DNA of 64,000 nt from Coptis chinensis. Its lineage: Eukaryota > Streptophyta > Magnoliopsida > Ranunculales > Ranunculaceae. The notes under the pieces were generated by a model. The model was not told the origin of the DNA. It worked only from the letters and a program-made list of their open reading frames with translations, and made no database searches. Numbering within the stretch: the stretch's first letter is position 1; the number at the start of each line of letters is the position of its first letter. Below are positions 11,264 to 22,734 of this stretch, piece after piece. The stretch is taken from the NCBI GenBank assembly GCA_015680905.1, contig CM027383.1, positions 94,500,001 to 94,564,000 of the forward strand, written 5' to 3'. The position numbers and the translations under genes are program-made.

Positions 11264-11868
11264 TTAGGTGACAACTGACAACCTCAACATTCCAATTAGG
11301 AACTCAGATTCAAAACAACTAACTCCATTCGAAACAAGCGGAACTAAGAGACCATGCTTTCAAGAGTTTGATGTATAAATAAATCTAATCACTATGTCAT
11401 TCTTGATATGCCGGTAAATTTACTTGCATCACTATCTGAAAGAAAAGAGAAATGGAAACCTCCATTCTGAGGGACTTCTAAAGCTCAACATTGATGCAAG
11501 TTACATCACGTAGTAGCTGTTTTGGAGTTGGTTTTGTATATATTAAGGGATACTAATGGAATATTATATTCATTGCAGCATGAACAGATAAGGGTAGAGG
11601 AAACTCAGGTGAGAGGCGAACGCCGGGGATCTCAAAGGCACCGGTGGAACAGAATCTTCGCTTTCATCGGTAGAAGTTGAAACGGATGCCGAGAAGTCGA
11701 CAAATTTTTGGGAACTAAAGCATCTAGCATCTCATGGACATCAAGAAACATCTTGGAGGATGCGCCTCTAGAACTTTTTGGTTTTTATCATATATATATG
11801 GTGGCTGCGGGCGGTGTAAGCCACTTAGAATGTAGAGGAAGATTAAGGCTGTGTGTTTGCTAACACAT

Positions 11869-11914
<46 letters not shown>

Positions 11915-12640
11915 AAAAAAAAAAGAGTTTGATGTGGCAAAAAAAAAAAGAGTTTGATGACACATTTGGTTTGTGCAAAATTTAACTAAATTTTGTGACA
12001 GTAATGATAATAAGCAAGTAAGAGTCCACAATGGAGTCACTATAATTACATGCTGAGTTACGATCTCACAAAAATAGATGTTTTAGTAAAAGAAAAAGAA
12101 ACTTATTAATTTCCTACTGCATGTAGTGATGGTTATTAACAACAGGGTAGGTGCGGCAATATGTAACTAGGAAGGTTACCAACAATGATTATTTATCTTG
12201 ATGAAATAACAATCAAAACTTTTCAAATCTCTTTCCATTACACACACATCGCAGGCACACACATGAAATTAAAAAAATGAATAAAATTGAGTTGAAAATC
12301 CTCGCTCCAACTCCGCATACTCGAATTATATAAAAACAACAGTATGAAGCTTTCAGAAAAGGAAGCATACCTCCAACAACCAAACCGACAGCGCCAATGA
12401 CTTTGCATTACAAAGCCCTCCAAGAAACTTCATCATTTTTCTATAAATTTCGGCGTCACCTTTGCTAGTTTCTAATTTTTAATGAGAGAACACGAGTCCA
12501 TATACATCTAATACTCGTCAATCAATCACGTTGTAAAAGACAGTAATCATGATTGAATTTTCTAAAAATACAAGGCAGATAAAATCATCTCGATAACGGT
12601 AACGCGTGCCTTATGTAGAAAATTTACCCAAAGCAGAGAG
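11264..12640. other. Internal Harbinger-like sequence without a recognised gene
   Basis: Filler between the Myb/SANT region and the pyrimidine-rich minus-strand leader. A somewhat GC-richer patch (about 11600-11760) could be a captured fragment, but I cannot name it. Near 12370-12420 a minus-strand exon-like piece beginning MQSHWRCRFG ends in a GTATGC donor. Confidence 0.35.
11876..11908. repeat. AT microsatellite
   Basis: An AT dinucleotide run followed by an A-rich tract, within the Harbinger-like element. Confidence 0.9.
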
Positions 12641-13592
12641 ATTTGACAGTAATAGTGAAAAAAAAGATTGAGATAAGAGAGAAGAGAGATAAGAGATGAG
12701 AGCGAGAGAGTATACCTGAAAAGAGAGCGAGTTGATGAGAGGCGGCAGTGAGAGAGAGAGAAGAGAGATCGAGTGGGAAAGTTGTTTCTATTTGCAGTGA
12801 GAAAGAGAGGAGAGATCGAGAGGGAGAGTTGTTTCTATTTTCCTATCATAGTGGGAAAATACCGGGTGACTAATTCAACTTTGGGGGGAGGTGTTTTCTA
12901 TTTTCCCACTTCTAGTGGGATAATTTGATTTGCCGGCTAATTCCAAATAGTGTTTGCCAGGGCCCTTAAATACACCCAAACACTGGCAAATGGTGCTTCT
13001 AGTGGGAAAATACAATTAGCCACCCCCATTTGCCAGTTAACAAACACACCCTAAGTGTTTGCTACTTATAAGTAGGTCCTAAAACCTGTTTGTTTTTTGC
13101 TACTTATAAGTGGTAGGGGTGTTTGTTTTTTCAAGCACTTATAAGTGGCAACATTACAATTTTATCCATATTTTAATAACACATGTACTCTCTTGTCGAA
13201 GTTAATGACGATCATATAAGAAATCAATTTAACGGAAGTAGAAATAAATTCATATAGACCATACATTAAACAATCCACAATAGACATATTGTTTATTATG
13301 ATAATCATAAAGTGTTATTGGAAAGACATTAACTTCTTTTCATTTGCATCAACTCATTTGCTATTTGGTTAATTATGTAATTTTATATGCGTCCATGGGT
13401 AGTTATGTAATTTTATGTCTAATCCCAACTTATAAGTTGGCATAAGTAGGATTTTATCGCTTACAACTTTCGGCCTTTTTTTACCGTTAGCTACTTATAA
13501 GTGGGAAAAAACAAATGGGTAAAAACAAATGGTCCACCACTTACAAGTGCTTATAAGTGGTCTAGCACTTATAAGTAGGAAAAACAAACACC

Positions 13593-16188
13593 CCCACAAG
13601 TGAACCTTGAAGTCAATGCTAACCATCGGTAGATATCAACTGATCCATCCTTTTTACAACGCAAACCCACTTGCAAATAATTGTATTCTATCCAATAGGT
13701 AAATCAATCAGCATCATTGTGGTTTTTTATAATGACTTAATTTCAATCTTTTGTATCTGTTGGGGAAGATGATTAAGAAAGCAAGAAAAGATGGAAAATG
13801 AGATTAAATACAAATTAATTAAGACAGACCTTCCAAGAGAGAAGCATAAATATTGATTTGAACTTGAGGTCTATCGGAAGGGAATGTGGAGAAGGTGATA
13901 GGCTGGTTAGTTACTTAAAGCAACAGAAAATATTTCATCTCTATCTTCATTTCTTTGGAAGCATCGTAGTAAATTTTACTTTGAAAGTGTTTTAAAAGGG
14001 CAAGACAGAATAAAAGAAGATTGCAATACTAGAGATATATGTTTCTATATATGATTTACACGTTATGAATAATTAGTGTACAACAAACCTGCATTTCGGA
14101 TCACCTCCGCTATCGTATTGGTACAAGTAATTATAAAAAATAATATAAAACATTAGGAGTGGTTGAAAGAGATTTTCTAAATTATTTTAAATAATATAAA
14201 GCTAATTCTAATTTCAGTAAAGTGAAAGAGTTTTTTTGTAAATTGTTTAAAAAAGAGAGAGTTTATTAGAATAATTAAGGGAAGTGGTTCTAAAATCTTG
14301 AAATAGAAAGATTAGAAATACATTGTTCGGTTGATAAGGGTGCCTCCTAAAAACACGGCTATCATATAGTGTAGAGATGGAGAGTCCGGAAATACATGAA
14401 AACAAAATAAAAAGTTTTTGAATTTTGATGAGAATCGAAAAAGGTAAGATAATGAAGTCTTGCCTGCCGTATACAACTCCTGAATTTGTCATCATCAAGA
14501 GAAAAATAAAACATTATAAGAGCTCCTTAATTTGTCATCATCAAGAGAAAAAGAAAACATTATAAGAGATTGTGACACTGCAATGCAAATATGGGGGGTC
14601 ACACTACAATATTTGTTTTACATTGAAATTTTAATGAGAATTCGTGCCCATCACATGAATAGGAAATAAGACAACAAAAAAAATTAAAAGCATTTTTAAG
14701 TGTGGAGGCATCAAGTGTCATGTTTGAGACTAGATTTGAGTCAAACATCCACAAACAATGAACTCTAAGTGGCATAAGCACATCTAGTTAATGGTGGGAC
14801 CTAATTTTTATTTTAAAATATTTTATTTATCTTTTTTGTTAAAAGTAGGTCCAAACTAGTTTTTATAATTATTAAAATTCTTTTTAGCCTAAAAAAGTGG
14901 CTATAGTTTGTTAAGAAAAACCATAAGCGACATTCCCACTGTGGCACCAAATTATTTCAAACTTGGATATGGGTAATCAATTGATGAATCCATCAAATCA
15001 AGAGTGGATATGATGCATGGGCATGGAAGCTTTTAATTATATTATTAGTAGTCTTATTAAGTCAGAAGAGTTTCATATTTGTTTTAGATCTAGGTTATTT
15101 AGTAAGGATTCTATTTTGGTTTCTAAATAGAATTAGGAATATGGTTTATTAATTATATAAAGATATCTAGGTTTTCATTGTTAGGTGGTTATTATTGAAT
15201 GTTTATTCTAAAAGAATTGTTTTTCATGATTGAAGGTATAAACCCTAGTTTTAGGTTTTTGATTTCTTAAATCTTATTGATGTTCATCTATTGTTGAAGC
15301 TTCCACCAACAAGATACATCATGGATATAACCCAAAAACCATCGAAAGAATAGAATCGAAGCTGAACCTTGAAAAGTCACCTAGAACATAACAAACCAAG
15401 AAAAAAATAAAATAAATCGAAAATTTAATCTCGAATAGAAACGACTCCACCAATCTCTACGTTGTATCTCCATCCTTATTGATTGAAAATGTGACTATTG
15501 CGAGTGCAGTCGGGAAAAAATGCGGCATCCATGTATATATGTAAAATTTTATAAAAGTCCTATGGAATATACACACATTAATAATATTACATATTATAAT
15601 TTTTTTTAAAAAAAAGAAAAAGAAAAAACAATATTGTATACCCTTGTACAACGGGTTGCAAATGGATAGAGCGTCTTGTCGGATATTGTGATTGTATTTA
15701 GATAGGTACATTTCTTAACCTCTTGCATAACATATGTAACTTTAAAGTTTCTCTACCCACAAAAAAACAGAATGTTCCATAACATGGGCAATTCCATTGA
15801 TATTCTTCCTGCATTTGGAAGAATAACATGAAATACAATTTAAATTATTGACGGGGGAGTTCTGAAACCCAAAGCAAAGCTTTTTTTCTCCTCACCACTG
15901 TTAAACATAGAAATAACCTCAGCTCCAATTTTGATATGACGATAATATGATCTAATCGAATTGTTCTCTAACCTCTGACAATTTCTCAAATCCGTTGACG
16001 TTTTGAGAAGAAGAGATTTTTTTTAAAATTTATTAGAAGGTCTAACCAATAAAGATCAACAAAATTATGTATTTTTTTCAATTCACAAAACTAGAGTATG
16101 TTGACTACTAAGAATTTAATATGGACTGATGAAATTAACTACTTAAGCACTTAAGTCATTAATTAATACTACTATGTCTATATATATA
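13593..16188. other. Non-coding stretch; possible LTR relic
   Basis: No coding sequence could be supported. About 14990-15330 has the look of a plant Ty3 LTR: a TATATAAAG box near 15155, a long T-rich leader, then a GAAGCTTCCACCAAC-like end. No matching partner or primer site was found. The remainder is AT-rich. Confidence 0.35.
14477..14568. repeat. 46-bp tandem repeat, two copies
   Basis: Units 14477-14522 and 14523-14568 differ at only a couple of positions; each contains ATTTGTCATCATCAAGAG and ends in ATTATAAGAG. Confidence 0.92.
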
Positions 16189-17554
16189 TCTCTATTAGTA
16201 AAATACACCATAATTAACCTGGCCTTTTAAATTAGACCAGCCTTTTTTCTACCACCTAATACCCCTAATTAAATACAAAAAAATATTATTCGATGTCTTT
16301 AAAAAGGACTATTTTGTCATTTAATTTTGTATTTCTATTTATACCCTTCAATTACAACACACAGACAAAGGTGTTTTATGTAAATTCAGGGCAAAAACCA
16401 AATCCACGCCTCTATATTGACATGTACGCGGTTTTTGCCACTTAACTACCATTAATACCCACTTCAATTACCATTAATACCAACTTAACTACTATTAATA
16501 CTGAGTTCTTTCAATATTAACATTTATACCGAATTTCAATGGGCTAGGTAACAGACGGTATTTCTCCCTTTTCCCCTTCCGTCTCCCTCTCAATCCCCAC
16601 TCCTACTCTGCATCTCCCACTTCTCAAAAAAAAAAAAAAAAAAAAAAATCTCCGTCATTCTCTCTTTCTCTTCATATTGAGTTCTCTCATTACAACAAAT
16701 TCGGTCCAGCCATTCAATCAAAGAGCCATTCAATGGAGGTAAAAAAACTCGAGAAAACTATGTGCTATTTGTTTGCAGCTCGATCTATCAAATTCTTAGT
16801 CACATACGCTATATCAGGAAACATGAAAGTTTTGCTTCTCTATTTACCTACTTTGCAATTTTGTTTGGTTAGATGGTCTGCTAAAATAGCTTATATGTAT
16901 AGAGTTATATATTCATGGTAATAAGTTTGTGGACATTTGATTAACAGTGTGGGTTGGAAGCTATGGCCGTTTGCTCACCTGATTACCTATGGTGTAATCC
17001 CATTAGAACAGAGGCTTCTATGGGTTGACTGTGGAGGAGCTCATATGGGTTACCTTTCACAACGCAAAGTATCTAGCATAATTTACACATATTGAACCAA
17101 GAATCATGAAAAGGGCAAGTTGTCCGCTTAATCCGCCCCACACAGAGTAATTGCCAATTCTTAACACCGACGATCGCCTTTTCGGTGCCGCTTAATCAAA
17201 TGAGAAATCGAGAGGCAAGAACTTCAAGCATCAATAGAGACAAATTCTAAATCTCCATGAGTCAACTCTCCCGAAAGTACTAATTTTATTATGATTACTT
17301 TAATTCACGCTCATTTAGTTACTAATCATTGATTTTTTAGTATGTATTGCTTACTAATTTGATCAATTCTATGTAATCGATTCAATTTATGGTTTGGGGT
17401 TTTGTTAATTTGTGTATTGTAGTGTAAAGATGAGAAATTTATTTCATTTTTTATTGGATTGATTAAGGATGCAATGTTTGTTAGTGAAATTTTGTTTATT
17501 TTGATGATAATTTGATGATTTTGGGTGTAATTTGTAGAGATTGATTGAGGAAAT
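16189..17554 (+). other. Helitron left interior: short repeats and a pyrimidine-rich leader
   Basis: About 16441-16505 holds three imperfect copies of an ACTACCATTAATACC-type unit. A C/T-rich tract with a run of A (about 16560-16690) resembles a plant 5' leader and may be the captured CUL1 promoter and leader. A 62-codon frame at 16733-16921 matches no known family. An acceptor-like TTTGTAG lies just before the CUL1 ATG. Confidence 0.45.
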
Positions 17555-17911
17555 ATGGCGATGCATGAAAGGAAGATGATTGACTTAGAGCAAGGATGGG
17601 AGTTTATGCAGAAGGGGATTACTAAGTTGAAGAATATATTAGAAGGATTGCCTGAGCCACAATTCAGTTCAGAGGACTATATGATGCTATACACGTATGT
17701 AGTTTGATTCGTTTTTAGTTGATTATGTTTGTTTCGGTGCATTTGCAGTTTTGATGTTATTGTTTTTGTTGGATTCATGATTTTGTTTTGTTCTGTTTTG
17801 TTTGTAAACAGGACTATTTATAATATGTGCACTCATAAACCTCCTCATGACTACTCACAACAGCTTTATGACAAGTACCACAAGTCATTTCAAGAGTACA
17901 TTACTTCAACG
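17555..17911 (+). pseudogene. CUL1: Captured CUL1 (cullin-1) fragment, exons 1-2
   Basis: Cullin-1 is the scaffold of SCF ubiquitin ligases. Exon 1 (ATG at 17555 to 17694) begins [20 protein letters not shown] and continues [19 protein letters not shown] to YMMLYT. The intron 17695-17811 has GT-AG ends. Exon 2 (17812-17911) gives [20 protein letters not shown] and [13 protein letters not shown], then a GTAAAT donor. Frame and phase are correct across the splice. These are the N-terminal residues that contact SKP1. The rest of the roughly 740-residue protein is absent, so this is a captured 5' end with its start codon, not a gene. It lies inside the Helitron on the element's plus strand. Confidence 0.92.
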
Positions 17912-18340
17912 GTAAATATTGCTATTGTTATGCTTTAAGGATCATCGTAATTGAATATAGGTACATGAGAATTTTTTACCTTTGATAGTACCGTACTTCA
18001 ACGATAAAGAACAGTTCAATTATGCCTTTGTGACCATGAAATCATGATTTTTTTTTTTTTTTATTTTTATTTTTTTTGGAGTTTGATTTTCAATTTGATT
18101 ATGATTATGATGATTATGATTATGAATGTTTTGTTTTAATGGGTGACTTATCTGTAGTTAAATTATATAATATTACTCTAGCTTACTAATCATGTTATAG
18201 CCCTTAAATCGTTTTCTGGTTATCCTCTTCTGGGAGCTTTTAATTCTCCATTTCTTCTTCAAGAGCAAAGTTAAACTCATTCTCGTTGTTCAGCTCTAAG
18301 AAGAGAAATCAGATAGTTTGAACCCCGATGCAATGTGTAA

Positions 18341-18539
18341 TAGTTGTGGACAAACCAAATGATGGCTGTTATTAGTCACCGCCTAATTTGGTTCTTTGTG
18401 GACGATTGTGCATCAAGTTTCATTTAGGATCAGTGTTTCAGAAAAAAAAAACAGATACCATAAACATGCAAAATGCAGTTCAATGTTTTGGATACCATTT
18501 TGTCAGTAACCACATGCACTTTCGGTTTGTCCACAACTA
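18341..18539. mobile_element. 199-bp MITE inside the Helitron
   Basis: Terminal inverted repeats TAGTTGTGGACAAACC (18341 on) and its complement (ending 18539) are flanked by TGTAA on both sides (18336-18340 and 18540-18544). No coding capacity. Its family is uncertain. Confidence 0.8.
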
Positions 18540-18544
18540 TGTAA

Positions 18545-19599
18545 TGGATCAACAATCATAGTGGTTGTGCTTGCTATCTTAGACGCTTGGTATAATCATT
18601 CACGGTATGTTTCTGCTTATTTGTAGAATTTGCAAATAGAGAATCGACGTTTGAAACTTTGAATGCAGTATAGCTGGTGTGTGCATTAAAATCTACACAT
18701 AAGTGTCGACATTGGTTGATACTGTGGGATATATTCAACCACCACCACTACAAGTTGGTATATGTACCACTGAGTTTGTGTAGTGTTACTAACTGTGCGA
18801 GCTAGGATACTTAGTATTATTCAAATGGAACAGACTACCCATTATCACGCCACAACTGATTAATGGCATCCAATTGTTTAACACGAAATATCCAGCCATA
18901 TGCCCAATTGTAACTAAAAACAACTTAGTTACTCACATATCAAACAGTATAGCATTTATCATGATTGCAACATTCCAGCTTAGTCTCTATATATTGTACT
19001 TGAGCAAAATGTAGATACTATGTGATTGCCAGTTGTCACTACAAGTATGATTGCGCAAGTATGCTATAAATGTACATTTAGTAAATGTAGTTGTCAATAG
19101 TACATTTATAAATGCATACTACAATAGTATATACATTAATGAGAAATGTATATATAATAGTGATAAATGTAGTATATAAATCCTATTAGCAGTATTAACA
19201 TTGTCTTAGCATGATATATTGTACTGGAATAGTATGCTTAATTTCATAGTACAACTGAAATATGGCGTATAGAGTTGATATGGGATTAATACTGTACTAA
19301 GCTGGAAAGCATGCTCTACAGGTGCAAAGAATGTTGGAATGGGACAGATTTTATCTTTAGGTATGTCCAGTGATCTCATTTCTGAGTTACATCCCGTGAC
19401 TGAGTTAAACTCTTTCCTCAATGCGAAAAGGTAAACCACTCTTGAGTCAACTTTCTGGAGATTTCCCTCCCTATGATCCTCGTGCAAAAAACAGTTTTAT
19501 AAACTACTCTTAAGGCCTACTAAATGACTCATTTTTATTTTCCCCATAATCATACAAAAGGCTTAGAATCAGCGGTGAAGCTTCTGAGGATGAAATATA
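18545..19599. other. Helitron interior without a recognised gene
   Basis: AT-rich sequence between the CUL1 and NAC fragments. No family match was found on either strand, though introns of captured genes would look like this. Confidence 0.4.
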
Positions 19600-19816
19600 A
19601 GCAGCAAGGAACTTTCTATTAGCACTTCGTTGAGTTTGTGCTGCTGGTGAAGGTGGATATTGGAAGATAACTGGAAGTAGTTCAAAAATTTACGGCAAAG
19701 ATGGGAATGTCGGGTACAAGAAGCCGTTCAGCTTTTATAGAGGGTGGCCTGGTCGTGATGAAAAGACAGATTGGATTATGCATGAATATATAGTACAGCG
19801 TGGATCAGGAATGGTG
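19600..19816 (+). pseudogene. Captured NAC-domain fragment
   Basis: NAC proteins are plant transcription factors. The piece covers the middle of the DNA-binding domain: AAGEGGYWKITGSSSKIYGK, then NVGYKKPFSFYRGWPGRDEK and TDWIMHEYIVQRGSG, corresponding to NAC subdomains C and D (YWK-TG, KK-L-FY-G, K-T-W-MHEY). A GTAAG donor follows at 19817. The N-terminal and C-terminal parts are missing and an in-frame stop lies just before the block, so it is a captured exon only. The next exon in line belongs to a different gene (AAA ATPase). Confidence 0.88.
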
Positions 19817-19889
19817 GTAAGAAAATTTACATTCAGTACAACAATTTTTCATAACATATGAATTTGAAATGACATTGTTTGTTTTGCAG

Positions 19890-20014
19890 TGAAATAGAGG
19901 ATACTATATTGTTGGCGCTACATAGTCGTAAAGTATATGATGATATTGCTCGTGGCACTTGGCGAAAGTTTGAGTCTAACAGACCTCGTGCTGTACTTTT
20001 TGAAGGCCCCTCAG
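19890..20014 (+). pseudogene. Captured AAA ATPase exon
   Basis: Preceded by a TTTTGCAG acceptor, this exon encodes [20 protein letters not shown] followed by [20 protein letters not shown], stopping at the point where the Walker A loop (GPPGTGKT in AAA ATPases) would begin. It ends CCCTCAG with a following GT. The wording fits a plant AAA-domain ATPase. Only about 41 residues are present. It sits between a NAC exon and a kinase exon on the same strand. Confidence 0.78.
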
Positions 20015-20074
20015 GTTTGCCATCTTCTGCAATCTTGGAAATTTAATACATTTCACTTATTACTCCCACCTCTT

Positions 20075-20306
20075 GGTTTTGCTCTACGGTTGAGGATTGC
20101 CTTGGGTTCTGCAAAGGGTATTCTTTACCTCCATAATGAAGCCGATCCTCCAATATTCCATCGAGACATCAAAGCCAAAGAACATACTTGTTGGACTCAG
20201 ATTTAATGCCAAGGTTGCTGACTTTGGACTTTCAAGACTAGCACCAGTTCCAGATATTGAAGGGACCATACCCGGTCATGTATCCACAGTTGTAAAGGGC
20301 ACGCCG
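20075..20306 (+). pseudogene. Captured LRR receptor-like kinase fragment
   Basis: Kinase subdomains VIb to VIII of a plant leucine-rich-repeat receptor kinase are present: [20 protein letters not shown], then [11 protein letters not shown] with the catalytic HRD, then [18 protein letters not shown] with the DFG motif, and [16 protein letters not shown] donor follows at 20307. The DFG part is shifted one frame from the HRD part by an extra base after DIKA. Wording such as [11 protein letters not shown] and LAPVPDIEG points to the At1g06840-like group. The extracellular, membrane and remaining kinase parts are absent. Confidence 0.88.
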
Positions 20307-22161
20307 GTAAGCATGAGTATACACTGAGATTCCCCTTCTTCAAGCCCCACCTCTTTGACCTCCTTCTGCCATAATAGAGGATATACAGATCAAGAGTGAA
20401 GGAATTCTACTAATTCAAGTAACGACCTAAGGTAACTCTGTATCTCTGTACACTTACTGCTGTAAATTTAAGTTGGAAACTTGTAACGCGATACAGAACA
20501 TTGTAGACTAGGGTATTATATAAGTACCTCAAAATTAATTAACAGGGATAATGGGATATTTATATATGAGTAATTGAATTATGTTATGCTTACTTTGTCT
20601 TAAATGTGAAATTTAATCAAATGCAGCTTCAACTTTGTTGACTCCATAATTTAGAGTGATGCTTGCAGTTTTCATATATGGATTCTTGATTTTCTGTTGT
20701 TTAATATGCCTTAGTTTCTGAAATGTTCTATAATTGTTGAAGTTTCAATCTAAGTATTTGTGTTGAGCTATTGGTTTTAGACATTATTAAAATTGACCGT
20801 ATGATTTAAACTGGTAGATTAATCTTGGATAAAATGCATTTGAACTCTGACTGACAATAATATATAGTGATTATAGAAAAACTGCACTATAATGGATTGA
20901 ACAATTGAATCACACTTTACCATAGTAGAAGGTGCCCTAAATACTATAAACGAAAGAAGTGAGTTTCTTTTGGATAGTGAGTGAGAACCATTAAGGAAAC
21001 TGGGAAGAAGGTACTAACTTCAAATTAGTTTTTTTTTATTTGTGTTCATATAAGGTGTTGACCTGTGTTTTCCCATTAAAGGTTTGCGATCCACGTCTCG
21101 CTCAAAGGCTGGTTTGTCCAGGACTTAGGATTAATACTATGCAATGCTTTGCATGTGTTAGACATTTTAGACTCTAAGTTGTTGGGTTATCTTAACTGTT
21201 CAGTAATTCCCGAACCAAGGTGATATGACAGTCTGGCCTCCCTCTTGAGGTTTTATCTTGCATCTGTTTTTTGTTTTTTGTTTTTTTTGGGATGATTTGA
21301 GTTGTGCCCTTACCATTGATAATATGCAGGCTACTTTTGTTACTTATGCCCCAAAGTGACAAAAGATGAGCAGATTGAGACTAACTCTGGAAGATGTACA
21401 CATGATTGGCATGTTGGTGGATTATTCATTAATAATTATGATTACATGGTGTATTAGCTATTACTGAAAAATATAATAAAAGGAAATAAGTATGAGCCCA
21501 TGGTCTATAGTCTATATTTACCAATGAATAAGATTCACATTCAGTTTTCAGGGAAACTTGACTATTTTTTACTATGAATAGTGGAAGAGAACCGTTTAGA
21601 ATTCAATGAAAATTTGGTTTATCCGACACGTACACATCATGGGGTCATAGCTGCTCTTTTCTCTTTAGGGAAAGCTATTCCTTGAGTTGAGATGCTACTG
21701 CTTAGATTAGATGGTTAGCTTAAGCTATAGCACGAGAAATTATTGGTGGACTGCATCTTTGAGAGGAAACTTCACACTCAAAGTCACCTACAACAGTATT
21801 AGGAAGTTCATAACCTATCGAAATGCAGCTCAAAGTTCACCTGATCAGAAGTTCATAACCTATCGAAATGCAGAACAAGTGTAATCTTATCTACAGTGTA
21901 ATACTGATACACGCATCTAGAGAGCAAGATGAAGACATGGGATTGTGAAGACATGGGATTGTTTTTGCAGCTAAGGAGTATATAGATGAGATTTTTGAAA
22001 AAGAAACCCCACTGCGGGTTGACCACATGTCGTACGCCATCTTGTAGCAACTTGCAACCACCATCTCAAAGTTTTGATATTGTGGGCATCTCCAACTTCC
22101 CTTTGCATGTAAATGTTATTCTTTGTTTTGTATTAGCATTTTTACAACTTTTTTCTTCAGG
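20307..22161. other. Helitron interior without a recognised gene
   Basis: Mostly AT-rich, intron-like sequence. Short stretches (about 21080-21180 and 21990-22080) look more complex and may be further captured pieces. No family could be named. Confidence 0.35.
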
Positions 22162-22266
22162 ACTGGGATAGACAAAATGCAACTCAGATTGTCACCGAGA
22201 TGTGTGGTTTTGTTACAATCCTGTCTGGGACATTTCTTTTACACAAAACAAACAACATGGCAGATC
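22162..22266 (+). pseudogene. Captured NIPA-type magnesium transporter exon
   Basis: After a TTCTTCAG acceptor the exon reads DWDRQNATQIVTEMCGFVTI then LSGTFLLHKTNNMAD. This matches the last membrane helix and its following loop in plant NIPA/DUF803 proteins (DWDRQ-PTQI-TEMCGFVTILSGTFLLH-TKDM). NIPA proteins are multi-helix membrane proteins linked to Mg2+ transport. Only this C-terminal exon is present, on the plus strand of the Helitron. Confidence 0.82.
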
Positions 22267-22734
22267 GTATGATTGTTTTGGATTTCTTACATACATTCTG
22301 CATTACTTTTCAATTATGGAGAAAATTCGGATACATCATGTCGTGAGCACATTCTTAGCTGCCATATGTCTTTAATGTGTCTCCGAATTGCAAAGTTAGC
22401 ACCAACAAGTAGTCTCCGTCCAGTGAGCTCCGGGCTTAAGTATGGCATAGTAGGTTCTTCACCAATTGACTGGCCTGATTTACATATATAATTATGGCAT
22501 GTGTTATTATATATAACATAGTTCTAAATTTAAGTAATAGAGCACTTTCAAGTAAATTATACTAAAAAGGGAATTGGAAAAAAAAAAGTTACTAAAGTAC
22601 TTGGCCTTTGCTCACATATGGAGCAAGATTTCTTAAACTTTACGTACCAAGCGTCTATAGAGTATAGACACAAACTATAAACGTACTCCAATCAAAAGAA
22701 TCTCAAAATATAAAATGCAGCACGAAAAATGAGA

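Larger units (their letters stand above)
10202..13051. mobile_element. PIF/Harbinger-like element with a Myb/SANT ORF and no visible transposase
   Basis: The termini are inverted repeats: GGTGTGTTTGTTAACTGGCA at the left (from 10203) and its complement ending at 13051. Both are flanked by TAA (10199-10201 and 13052-13054), the three-base TWA duplication of PIF/Harbinger elements. The motif TAGTGGGAAAATA recurs near both ends (about 10228, 10286, 10332; 12848, 12995). Inside, on the minus strand, lie a pyrimidine-rich leader (about 12650-12840) with a TTTTCAG|GTATAC donor and a 126-codon Myb/SANT reading frame. Autonomous members of this superfamily carry such a Myb-like protein plus a DDE transposase; I found no transposase, so this one is probably non-autonomous. 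Confidence 0.75.
10175..13592. mobile_element. MITE with ACTTATAAG motifs, split by a Harbinger-like insertion
   Basis: Left end GGGGGTGTTTGTTTATTCTA (10175 on) and right end CTTATAAGTAGGAAAAACAA then ACACCCCC (to 13592) are inverted copies, and CACTTATAAGTG-type palindromes recur near the right end (13065-13150, 13490-13575). Removing the 2850-bp insertion at 10202-13051 leaves about 570 bp, the size of a MITE. No convincing target duplication was found at the outer ends. Confidence 0.65.

Noticed and set aside
12650-12840. Purine-rich GAGAGA tract as a simple microsatellite
   Set aside because: It is irregular and, read on the minus strand, looks like a CT-rich 5' leader followed by a splice donor.
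15457-15711. 84-codon minus-strand reading frame
   Set aside because: Low-complexity, phenylalanine/lysine-rich translation of AT-rich DNA with no family resemblance.
18300-18560. Inverted repeat as a microRNA precursor
   Set aside because: The 16-bp arms are flanked by a TGTAA duplication and lie 167 bp apart, which fits a MITE better than a foldback precursor.
19937-20327. A complete protein kinase gene
   Set aside because: Only subdomains VIb-VIII are present, split between two frames, and the upstream exons belong to other gene families.
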